Source: JAAYFT01 sp036562765 (GTDB lineage: Bacteria; Bacillota; Clostridia; Tissierellales; Tissierellaceae). From it: 12,581 nt of DNA. This document shows positions 1-6,840 of this stretch, one piece after another. The notes beneath the pieces are model-generated. The model did not search any database. It was not told where the DNA came from and worked only from the letters and a program-made list of their open reading frames with translations. Made by a program: the position numbers and the translations under genes. Where the stretch lies: positions 1 to 12,581 of the forward strand of contig DATCJO010000042.1 of NCBI GenBank assembly GCA_036562765.1. The letters run 5' to 3'. The stretch's first letter is position 1. Every line of letters starts with the position of its first letter.

Positions 1-272
1 TGATTTATCTACTTATGAAGCGTACTTTCCCGAAGCAGGGCAGGCAGTATATGAAAAGAGACGTAAAAACTGTGGTGCTAAACTCAAACTCCCACATGTT
101 AAGGACTTCATTAGATTTGCGGAGAAGAAGATGCTAGAGAAAGAAAAAGTGGTCTCCAGACAGTATAGTGGGTTATTGTAAAAAGGATCCCAATTGGAAA
201 GATAAGCCCATGGTTTGTACCAAAACCCTGTATAACTATAAAAAAGAGCAAAAAGCTCCGATAGAATTTTAG
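1..272 (+). pseudogene. IS30-family transposase fragment, frameshifted
   Basis: The frame starting at base 2 reads DLSTYEAYFPEAG, continues through KRRKNCGAKLKLPHVKDF and stops at 180. One extra A in the A-run at 144-148 breaks it. Reading on in the next frame gives KWSPDSIVGYCKKD, then MVCTKTLYNY, and a stop at 270-272. The WSPD...GY..K and CTKTLYNY blocks are characteristic of IS30-family transposases, in the part just before the DDE domain. After TLYNY the expected IDLGLL-like continuation is displaced: a weak match (IDFGLE) appears about 65 bases later, near 307-330, so there was also a small insertion or duplication. The DDE domain is missing. The 5' end lies outside the window. This is a dead remnant; the family call is from motif recall and fairly sure. 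Confidence 0.75.
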
Positions 273-273
273 C

Positions 274-302
274 TTGACAATAAAAGTAATAGGCTGTATA
301 AT
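274..302 (+). promoter_or_regulatory. perfect consensus sigma-A promoter pointing at the IS1380-like element
   Basis: TTGACA at 274-279 and TATAAT at 297-302 are separated by exactly 17 bases, the ideal vegetative promoter. Transcription should start near 309 and run rightwards into the insertion sequence at 394-1866, with about 225 nt of leader before the transposase start. The promoter lies outside that element, in debris of the IS30 remnant. It could therefore supply read-through transcription, which the hairpin at 473-531 would be placed to silence. No gene belonging to the promoter itself is visible before 534. Confidence 0.65.
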
Positions 303-393
303 TAAAATAGACTTTGGATTAGAATAAAATAGTTTAGAAAAATCCAAATCAAATATTTTATTAGATATATTTTACAATAATTTTGATGTTATG

Positions 394-415
394 TACGTAG
401 ATTTTGTGCAAACAA
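394..415 (+). repeat. left terminal inverted repeat of the IS1380-like element
   Basis: The sequence is TACGTAGATTTTGTGCAAAC plus AA. It matches the reverse complement of 1845-1866 with two mismatches. The transposase presumably binds and cuts here. Confidence 0.75.
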
Positions 416-472
416 GTGGGACAGAGATGCAAAAACTTTCCAAATGATTGATATATCAATAATTACATAAAG

Positions 473-531
473 GGTAATAGCCACCTTTGTCGAAATAGTT
501 ACTTATCACAAAAAAGAAAGGTGGTATTACC
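473..531 (+). promoter_or_regulatory. hairpin masking the transposase ribosome binding site
   Basis: GGTAATAGCCACCTTT (473-488) pairs with AAAGGTGGTATTACC (517-531): 15 base pairs with one bulged G at 480 and a 28-nt loop. The right arm contains the AAAGGTGG ribosome site of the transposase, whose ATG is at 534. A transcript begun outside the element would carry both arms and hide the site. One begun downstream of the left arm would not. The same logic is known for IS10, IS50 and IS200. The pairing is seen directly; the regulatory role is inferred. Confidence 0.7.
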
Positions 532-533
532 CT

Positions 534-1829
534 ATGGATAGAATAACATTTTCAGCTACTGATTGCAATACCAATGAGACTGTTTCGGTTTGGCTGGCTT
601 TAGTACTACAGTTTGCTCTCAATATTGGCTTTTTCAAACATTTTGAAACTTTTAAACTCAACATTAAGAAGGTTCGCTATACCGTTACTCAGAAATTGTT
701 TACCCTTATAGCTTCTATTATTATGGGATGTGAATATGCCAAGGATATCAATGAAATATTAGGACCCGAAAGCCTAGCTGCTAATATGCTTTCTATGGAG
801 CGATTTCCTGACCAATCGCAGATAAACAGATTGTTGACTCGTACTGATGAAGAAAGTGTAACCCAGCTTAGGGATATTCATAACCAGCTGTTTACGGAGC
901 ATAGTCACTCTATACATTCTCCTGAGCCAGTGGTAATAGATATTGATCAATCTGGTTTGTCGGCCAGCGGGAAGACCTATGAGTTTGCTAGCAAGGGTTA
1001 TTTTCCCAATAAAGCAGGTAAAAAAGGTTATCAGATGTCGGTGGCTTTTGCAGGCGAACATTCGGAGATTGTTGATTTATATCTTGATCCAGGGAACACC
1101 CATTGTCAGTATCGATTTGAAGACCTTTTATCATCCATAACCTCCAAATATACAGAGCATCTTAAAGCAGGAAAACTGATAGTCCGACTGGATAGTGGTT
1201 ATGGCTCTGCAGAAAACATTGAGAAACTCAGAAGTATCAAGGGACTTAAGTTTATTGTTAAAGGGTATTCCACGAAAACTGCTGCCAATATTGCGAGGGG
1301 TGTGCCGCTTAGTGCTTATACACAAGTTAGCGATGGTGCCTGGGTATATGAACTTCCTCAAGTGGAGGGAGGAGTTAGGGTTATGCTGGTACAGTTTCTT
1401 GGGAAATATGGCGATTTAACTTATACCTTACTTTATACCAACATCAGCAGGAAGAAGTTATCTGCTGAGGAAGCTTTCCATTTTTACAATGATAGGCAAA
1501 CCATTGAAGCATTTTTTAAAATGGCCAAGAACACATACGGCATAAAGAATCTCAGGACTAGCAAGTTTTATGGCATTTATACTTTTCTATGGATGGTAGC
1601 TATGGCGCACAATCTTATTACGTGGTTTAAGGTCATAAAACTTGATAGCACTGAGTTCAAGAAAGCTGGGGTAAAAACTTTAGTCAAAGAATGTTCTCGT
1701 ATTAAAGGTTTTGTGGAAAGAACAGTAGAAGGAATGCAAGTTATTATACCTCCACTTAGTAAATTGGCCAAGCTACTGATAGAAGCATTGTCAAAGCCAA
1801 AGTATGTCCAGTTGAGTTTCCTTTTTTAA
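534..1829 (+). CDS. IS4-superfamily (IS1380-like) DDE transposase
   Basis: This 431-residue transposase should catalyse cut-and-paste movement of the surrounding element. Its RNase H-like core shows the three acidic residues: D138 in IDIDQSG, D220 in VRLDSGYGS, and E325 inside YNDRQTIEAFFKMAK. That last stretch fits the IS4 superfamily signature Y-x2-R-x3-E-x6-K exactly (Y318, R321, E325, K332). The D-x-D-x-S/T block and the DSG motif resemble the IS1380 group best, and the length fits that group. The N-terminal 100 residues, with QFALNIGFFKHF, look like the usual DNA-binding region. The ATG at 534 follows the AAAGGTGG site at 517-524, which lies inside a hairpin. The frame is uninterrupted and ends 15 bases before the right inverted repeat, so the gene may be active. 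The family-level call is sure; the subgroup call is moderate. Confidence 0.85.
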   Translation: MDRITFSATDCNTNETVSVWLALVLQFALNIGFFKHFETFKLNIKKVRYTVTQKLFTLIASIIMGCEYAKDINEILGPESLAANMLSMERFPDQSQINRLLTRTDEESVTQLRDIHNQLFTEHSHSIHSPEPVVIDIDQSGLSASGKTYEFASKGYFPNKAGKKGYQMSVAFAGEHSEIVDLYLDPGNTHCQYRFEDLLSSITSKYTEHLKAGKLIVRLDSGYGSAENIEKLRSIKGLKFIVKGYSTKTAANIARGVPLSAYTQVSDGAWVYELPQVEGGVRVMLVQFLGKYGDLTYTLLYTNISRKKLSAEEAFHFYNDRQTIEAFFKMAKNTYGIKNLRTSKFYGIYTFLWMVAMAHNLITWFKVIKLDSTEFKKAGVKTLVKECSRIKGFVERTVEGMQVIIPPLSKLAKLLIEALSKPKYVQLSFLF

Positions 1830-1844
1830 CCATTCCCTGAGATT

Positions 1845-1866
1845 TTGTTTGCACAAAATTTAGGTA
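1845..1866 (-). repeat. right terminal inverted repeat of the IS1380-like element
   Basis: On the minus strand it reads TACCTAAATTTTGTGCAAAC plus AA, pairing with the left end at 394-415 (20 of 22 identical). It begins 15 bases after the transposase stop codon. Confidence 0.75.
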
Positions 1867-2019
1867 TCTACCATAAACGTTTGCCTAAATAAATATTAGG
1901 TTTCCTATTGACATGGATAACTTCATGATTAGCCTGTATCTGGAATTAACTTGGAAACAGCCTTATCCAGTTTTTAGTTAGCTCAGTTTTAAAGCATCAC
2001 CTTCTAAAAATATTAATTA

Positions 2020-2481
2020 CTAAAATCCGGCTTCATAATAATACCAGTGGTCTGCTATTTTTTCCGTGTAATACCAATTGTCACCATATGGTTGTTTCCA
2101 TTCCCATCCCTTCCCTTTTAATTCAAGTTCATAAGAAGAGCCTTCATACGGTGTTGGTTTATCATCGCTTACATAATAAAAACCAATATATACTGAACTT
2201 GGTACAATTCCCCACCCAGTACAATAGAACTCAATATATACATCATCGTTATCTAAACGATATTTTCTTATTTGCTTTACTTTTTTTAGTTCATAAATTT
2301 TATCATAGGTTTCGTCCTGAATACATTGATTCAAAAAATCCAGGTTATCCTTTACTAACTTCATGATTTCTAATTTTTCTTTATACCGATAAAGTCTTAC
2401 ATGTATTCTTATAAGTACAAATATTAATAGCAACACAATAATAAAAATACTGGCAAAAAATTTATATACTATTTTTTTCAT
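2020..2481 (-). CDS. small membrane-anchored protein of unknown function
   Basis: I do not recognise a named family for this 153-residue protein. Residues 1-10 carry lysines (MKKIVYKF). A strongly hydrophobic stretch at about 9-26 (FASIFIIVLLLIFVLIRI) follows, then a basic segment and a short helical linker (KEKLEIMKLVKDNLDF). The rest looks like a small extracytoplasmic beta domain rich in Tyr and Trp, with YCTGWG, GWEWKQ and NWYYTEKIADHWYYYE. There is no lipobox cysteine, so it is probably held by an uncleaved N-terminal anchor. AAAGAGGTG sits 5 bases before the ATG, an excellent ribosome site. It is a single gene between two insertion sequences and does not form an operon with qat. No clear terminator hairpin follows the stop. 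It is most likely a chromosomal or cargo gene stranded by the surrounding insertions. That it is expressed as a protein is likely; its role is unknown. Confidence 0.75.
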   Translation of the reverse strand: MKKIVYKFFASIFIIVLLLIFVLIRIHVRLYRYKEKLEIMKLVKDNLDFLNQCIQDETYDKIYELKKVKQIRKYRLDNDDVYIEFYCTGWGIVPSSVYIGFYYVSDDKPTPYEGSSYELELKGKGWEWKQPYGDNWYYTEKIADHWYYYEAGF

Positions 2482-2565
2482 TACAACACCTCTTTAAAAA
2501 TATATAAGTGTTTATTACAACTATTATGTATCATACCAAATTTTTCTATTTAGATCAAGCCCAAT

Positions 2566-3919
2566 TTTTTGTGTAAAATTTCCTCTAGCTAGAATCAGGT
2601 AACCACAGTTTAATTTATCGATACTACCTTTTCATTTTCTTGTTTCGAATTTCTTTTTGCCACTCAAAGCATTCAGCCATATCTAAGTATTTTCGTCAGA
2701 TATCCATTTTTCATCATGTTTCACGATTAATGCCCCGATTAGACGTATGGCTGATTTTCGATTGTGAAATATTCTGATTACCCTCTCCCATCGGTGTATC
2801 TCTTCGTTAAGTCGCTCTATACCATTTGTCGTTCGAAGCCTCCTCTATATCTCTCAGGAAATCTAATACCGCTATAGCATCTTCAAAACCACGTTCATTA
2901 CATCCATGGCTTTCGGCGCTTTTGTTTGATATTCCTCTAATACTCCATTTAACATCATCCTTGCTGTTTTAGTATCTGGAGCTTCAAATATACCTTTTAC
3001 CTTTACATCTATTTCTTTTGTAACGTATTTGGAGTTTTATTAAGTATGTTGCGCATAAAGTGGGTTTGACAGCGCTACCAGACCGCACCATGAAAATACT
3101 TATGAATAGCACGGATAAGCCCTCTGTGATGGTCAGAAACTACCAAATCTACACCATGTAATCCCCTTTGTTTAAGCCAAGAAAAAAATTCACTCCAGCT
3201 TTTTCCCAATTCACTGTCACCAACCAGGAGTCCTAATATATAGCCTTCTTCATTTACTCCTACAGCTATTAACAGCCCCCGCTGCCTAACACGACTATCT
3301 TCTCTAACTCTTAATAGCATCCACTATAACAAAAGGAATTTTTTCTTCTCTAAGAGGCCTGGAATTCCATGTTGGAACAATAGGATCAAAGTTCTTACAA
3401 AGTTAGAAAATTGTAGATTTTGAAAACTAAGTACCACGAAGCTCATAGGTCATTTCCTCAATTTTTCGTGTAGGCGCACCATTAATACCTATTTCCATTA
3501 ATACTAGCAAAAGTACCTGTTCATTCCTCTGGTAGCGGGTGAAGATTTCAAATTTCGGTAGTTAACTTACCATTGCGGAACCCTGGCAACTCTCAATATA
3601 AGGGTGTCAATACAAGTAATAAAGTCCCTCGAATAGTAACCATTGCGATGATCCTTTCATCGATACTTTCGTAAGGTTCGGTATTGATTTGTTTGGTGGT
3701 GTAGCCTTAGAGTATTTCATTGAATACAGCCCCCAATAGTTTTGCTATTTCTTCATCTTTAGCCCATTTTAGAAGCAAGTTGTATAAAATTTCAAAATCA
3801 ATGATAGTATTAACGGTATTATATTTTAGACACTTATCATTTCTCCAGTTGAGTTTTTGTTTGGTAACTTAATTCTACTAACTAGAGTGATGGGGTGGCC
3901 ACCCCCTTTTTACACAATT
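2566..3919 (-). mobile_element. decayed IS256-family insertion sequence
   Basis: About 1.35 kb, the normal size for the family. It is bounded by short inverted ends sharing TTGTGTAAAA (2569-2578, and its complement TTTTACACAA at 3908-3917), with one broken transposase gene between. A perfect 14-bp palindrome, GGGGTGGCCACCCC (3892-3905), lies just inside the transposase-start end. It could be a hairpin at the start of the element transcript. No target duplication was found. Its outer end lies 44 bases beyond the stop of qatD. Confidence 0.7.
2624..3866 (-). pseudogene. IS256-family (Mutator-like) transposase, many frameshifts and stops
   Basis: Reading the minus strand and hopping between frames recovers a nearly full-length IS256-type transposase. 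The N-terminal part is LKWAKDEEIAKLLGAVFNE near 3760. Then come a block equivalent to LRVPR.RNGK.STEIFE..QRNEQ and MEIGINGAPTRKIEEMTYEL near 3440-3600. Next is KVRED-type sequence leading to LLVGDSELGKSWSEFFSWL and LHGVDLVVSDHHRGL (3075-3320, the longest intact stretch). The C-terminal part, RTTNGIERLNEEIHRWERVI and KSAIRLIGAL, lies at 2690-2840. The catalytic SD of VVSDHH and the ERLNEE glutamate region are still readable. At least five frameshifts or stops separate these pieces, so no functional protein can be made. The frame changes are visible; the family call is certain. Confidence 0.85.
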
Positions 3920-3962
3920 ATATGGACTTAGTTACAGAAAATAGTTCAATTAACGTATAAAG

Positions 3963-4706
3963 TTATCTCTTTGTTTTTGCTTCATAACATCTTAATAAAG
4001 TTTTTAAATTGCTATATACTATCTTTTTCATATCATCAACACAATAAAAATTTTCTAACTCCTTGTATGCAGCAGAAAGTTTGCCTATCGTCATCACCTT
4101 TCCCTTAGTACAGCCAAAAGGTCCATCGGTTTCAAATAATATTCTATCAAGAGGAATTCTTTTTAACAGTTCTCTTCCCTTCTTATTTTTTAGCATATTA
4201 TAATTAACAGAAAAATAATAGCCTCTTTCTTTAATTTCATCAATAGTATTTATTGAGCCAGAATACCAATGAAATACTGCAAACTCTATATTGTGTTCAT
4301 CAAGAATTTTTAAAACATCTCTTTCGGCTTTTCTTGAATGAATAGACATTATCTTTGGATGTTTACTAACACAATTGCATATAAAAGCAAAATTGTCTAT
4401 TTGTTCATTAATACAATCTTTATACTCTGAAGAAAAATCCAATCCAACTTCTCCAATATATTTTGTAGTATAGATATATTTTAGAAAGAGTTCTTTATTA
4501 AATTTGTACTTTTTCGTCAATTGCGGATTATATCCTAAAGCTAGCTTAACATACTTAGATTGTCTAAATTCATTCATGCTTTTTTGGTAAATTTCTGGAA
4601 GATTAGTTACAAACAATGCATATACTCTTTGTTTTTCATAGTTACTAAATATTTGAGAATAATTATGAAAACAATCTATATGTACATGGAAATCTATATA
4701 GTTCAT
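3963..4706 (-). CDS. qatD: QatD, TatD-like metal-dependent hydrolase of the Qat defence system
   Basis: The 247-residue protein has the full set of TatD-family metal ligands: HVH (H7, H9), E86 in IGEVGLDFS, H123 in SIHSRKA, H146 in FHWYSG and D194 in ETDGPFG. It should fold as a TIM-barrel hydrolase with two metal ions. TatD relatives act as DNases on DNA ends, but the substrate within Qat is not something the sequence shows. The length fits the family. The start is set by GGGAG 8 bases before the ATG, 3 bases after the qatC stop, so it is translationally linked to qatC as the last gene of the operon. A stand-alone housekeeping TatD is unlikely: it is divergent, and it sits in fixed order after a KAP ATPase, QatB and a QueC-like gene. 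The decayed IS256 element begins 44 bases downstream, with no clear terminator between. Confidence 0.9.
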   Translation of the reverse strand: MNYIDFHVHIDCFHNYSQIFSNYEKQRVYALFVTNLPEIYQKSMNEFRQSKYVKLALGYNPQLTKKYKFNKELFLKYIYTTKYIGEVGLDFSSEYKDCINEQIDNFAFICNCVSKHPKIMSIHSRKAERDVLKILDEHNIEFAVFHWYSGSINTIDEIKERGYYFSVNYNMLKNKKGRELLKRIPLDRILFETDGPFGCTKGKVMTIGKLSAAYKELENFYCVDDMKKIVYSNLKTLLRCYEAKTKR

Positions 4707-4709
4707 TTC

Positions 4710-6092
4710 TTATTCTCCCTCATTACCCAGATATTTAAATAAATGCATTTTATGTTCCTCTTTTTCTATCATACTATATATCTCATCCATTGTTTTTTCA
4801 TAGATTCTTTTGTATTTATCTAACTCGTCTATTGATAATATACCGTTTTTTAGCAATTTGTACTGCAAAAATTTATCCTTATCCTCATCATTATGACTAA
4901 AATATTCATTTAGACTTAATAATATAGCACGCAAATGACTTCCTTTATTAACATTCCCTAATAAGGTATCATCTAACACATTTCGATAATTAGTATTATC
5001 AAAACCTAAGATGGAAAGTGCGGCCTTTCTAATAATGCATGGGTAACAATAACCACAATTCGTCGGTACTGGATATCGATACGGGTGTGCACAAGACAAT
5101 GTAAAAGAATACCACTTTTTAAAAACTGGATTATTTTGGGATTCTTGGATTATTTCTCCTTTAGTCATTCCTGAATAGAAATTAATAATTTTGTTTTTAA
5201 TTCCTATATTCTCCAGTATTTTACTAAACAAATTAATAAAATAAGGATGCGTAGTTCTTGTACTACAACTTCCACTTCTACTATCAGTGAGGGGAACATT
5301 AATACCTATAAATCCATTTTCTGGAATATAAACTGGTATAGTTTCCCCTAAAATTGAAGCAATAGATAATCCAATTGAAATAAACATAAAAGATCTACTT
5401 CTAGTGGTGTTTTCTTTATCTAAAGAAAATAATTTTTCGTTTTCACCAATTCCCCGCTTAAACCTTACCCTTAGAAGCATTAATTCAGTGTTATTTTCCT
5501 TATAATAATCCTTAATCTTGCTATATAATAATCTTTGCCTACTCTCTAATTTGTTATGTTCTTTATAACCAGCAAATATAATATTTTTACCTAAATCCAT
5601 AAGTTTTAATGCTCCACAAAAAGAATCTAACCCTCCAGAAAATAAACAAACTCCATCAAAGTTTTTATTTTTTATGTATTCAATATTTTTCTTTTTAGCA
5701 GGTTTAGTTCTTAATCTCAAATCACTTTTTCTAAATGATATAACCCACCTATCACCTGTCAAAAAATCAAGCATATCCTGTAAATCAGATTTAACCAAGT
5801 TCCATTTATCAAGCTCATATACAGGTATAGAAACAAGAAATTCTCTTGTCCATCTGTCATTGAAATATGCTCTTGGAATCTGTTTATCAATAGCCATTAC
5901 GGCTAACGACAATAATAAAAGATCTTCATTAATAGGATTTAAATTATCCAAATTAAATCTTTCCCATATGCTTTCAATATTTGTTTTTATGTTTGAATCT
6001 TTGTCTTTCCGCAATAAGTTAAATACAATGGCATCAGAAAAATCTTCGGGCATCTCACTTTTTTCTTGTTTATTGATCCATATTTTAATCAA
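4710..6092 (-). CDS. qatC: QatC, QueC-like PP-loop protein of the Qat defence system
   Basis: This protein is related to QueC, which makes the 7-deazaguanine precursor preQ0 using ATP. Numbering from the upstream GTG at 6101, the PP-loop ATP site SGGLDS is at 155-160 after a hydrophobic strand (GVCLF). TTRSRSFMF lies at 232-240, ENGFIGINVP at 261-270, and a zinc site C337...C349-x2-C352-x2-C355 in CAHPYRYPVPTNCGYCYPC. All match QueC landmarks. The 140-residue N-terminal extension and the helical C-terminal tail are absent from housekeeping QueC (about 220-230 residues) and mark the defence version. For the start, GGAG at 6101-6104 is 8 bases before a TTG at 6092 but touches the GTG at 6101, so I prefer the TTG. 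Either way the gene overlaps the end of qatB. The partner substrate is probably QatB rather than a free metabolite (inference). Confidence 0.9.
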   Translation of the reverse strand: MIKIWINKQEKSEMPEDFSDAIVFNLLRKDKDSNIKTNIESIWERFNLDNLNPINEDLLLLSLAVMAIDKQIPRAYFNDRWTREFLVSIPVYELDKWNLVKSDLQDMLDFLTGDRWVISFRKSDLRLRTKPAKKKNIEYIKNKNFDGVCLFSGGLDSFCGALKLMDLGKNIIFAGYKEHNKLESRQRLLYSKIKDYYKENNTELMLLRVRFKRGIGENEKLFSLDKENTTRSRSFMFISIGLSIASILGETIPVYIPENGFIGINVPLTDSRSGSCSTRTTHPYFINLFSKILENIGIKNKIINFYSGMTKGEIIQESQNNPVFKKWYSFTLSCAHPYRYPVPTNCGYCYPCIIRKAALSILGFDNTNYRNVLDDTLLGNVNKGSHLRAILLSLNEYFSHNDEDKDKFLQYKLLKNGILSIDELDKYKRIYEKTMDEIYSMIEKEEHKMHLFKYLGNEGE

Positions 6093-6810
6093 GGCTATCA
6101 CTCCAAGCTAAAAATATATCAATTGTATTATCATACAATTGAGTTATGAATCTTGTTGCCTCATCCCCATTCCAATCAATAGAAATTATTTGCTTTGTTG
6201 TAAACTTATTTTTAATAGCTACTTTTATAAACTCTTTTATACTGTTTTGTATTGAAATATACTGCTTAATATTTTTGCATTTTGACAATATCTTTTCTGA
6301 AAATGAAGTAAGAAAGTCTTTTTGAATACATTTAATAATGAAATCTATAATAAAGTCTTGTGGATCAATGTCTTTAAACTTTTTTTCCATTTCATCTATA
6401 TCCGAAACATCTTTAAATGTTTCAGTCATTAGTTCACACATACTATCCCTTACAACAGCTTCATCCAATAGACTTCCGTTTCCAGAAAAATAATCAATCA
6501 ACCCAATTAAAATCTCATCTAAACTTTTGTCGACAAGATCAGCAAGCCTATTATATTTTAATGCATTTGTTAAACCTTGTACATGTACTAAATTTATAAA
6601 ACTTGCAGCTTTTATAGCTGTATTAGTTATAGTTCGCTGTCTATTTCTATAAATATTTTCTTCCTTCTCTCTAACTACCCTATAATATTCTTTAATTGCA
6701 TTTTTGATTGAATCTCTACTGCCACTATTTCTTATAATATCATTGACTGCTAGCTTAGCTTCTCTCCACCCATCACCTTTGGGCGGATTATAACTTGTTG
6801 AAGTCCCCAT
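6085..6810 (-). CDS. qatB: QatB, accessory protein of the Qat defence system
   Basis: The 241-residue protein is identified as QatB by its place between a KAP ATPase gene and a QueC-like gene, by its size, and by its start MGTSTSYNPPKGDGW, which resembles the MGTSxS opening typical of the family. Apart from that glycine/serine/proline-rich head it is predicted to be mostly helical (NDIIRNSGSRDSIKNAIKEY, for example), with no enzyme motif, membrane segment or signal peptide that I can see. GGGGAG lies 7 bases before the ATG. The gene starts 30 bases after the qatA stop, and its last codons overlap the start of qatC. The exposed Met-Gly-Thr-Ser start, with Gly2 uncovered once Met is removed, would suit modification by its QueC-like neighbour. 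This is inferred by analogy with QueC-like proteins of type IV CBASS and not shown by the sequence. Confidence 0.85.
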   Translation of the reverse strand: MGTSTSYNPPKGDGWREAKLAVNDIIRNSGSRDSIKNAIKEYYRVVREKEENIYRNRQRTITNTAIKAASFINLVHVQGLTNALKYNRLADLVDKSLDEILIGLIDYFSGNGSLLDEAVVRDSMCELMTETFKDVSDIDEMEKKFKDIDPQDFIIDFIIKCIQKDFLTSFSEKILSKCKNIKQYISIQNSIKEFIKVAIKNKFTTKQIISIDWNGDEATRFITQLYDNTIDIFLAWSDSLD

Positions 6811-6840
6811 TATGCTACTCCCCTTTTTTGTTTTCCTTCT

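Larger units (their letters stand above)
394..1866 (+). mobile_element. IS4-superfamily (IS1380-like) insertion sequence, probably complete
   Basis: Near-identical inverted ends flank one transposase gene: the left end at 394-415 and the right end at 1845-1866 match at 20 of 22 positions, with the shared core ATTTTGTGCAAACAA. The element is about 1.47 kb. Between the left end and the gene are a 14-bp palindrome (447-460) and a hairpin over the ribosome site. I could not see a clear target-site duplication in the flanks, so the exact outer boundary may be off by a few bases or the flanks have drifted. Confidence 0.75.

Noticed and set aside
943..1140. Other open frames overlapping the transposase, qat and csm genes on either strand
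   Set aside because: They lie inside well-supported genes, lack ribosome sites and show no recognisable motifs.
4710..6092. Housekeeping QueC and TatD genes in a queuosine cluster
   Set aside because: The protein is about twice QueC length, no queD/queE/queF is nearby, and the gene order with a KAP ATPase and an MGTS-start protein is that of Qat.
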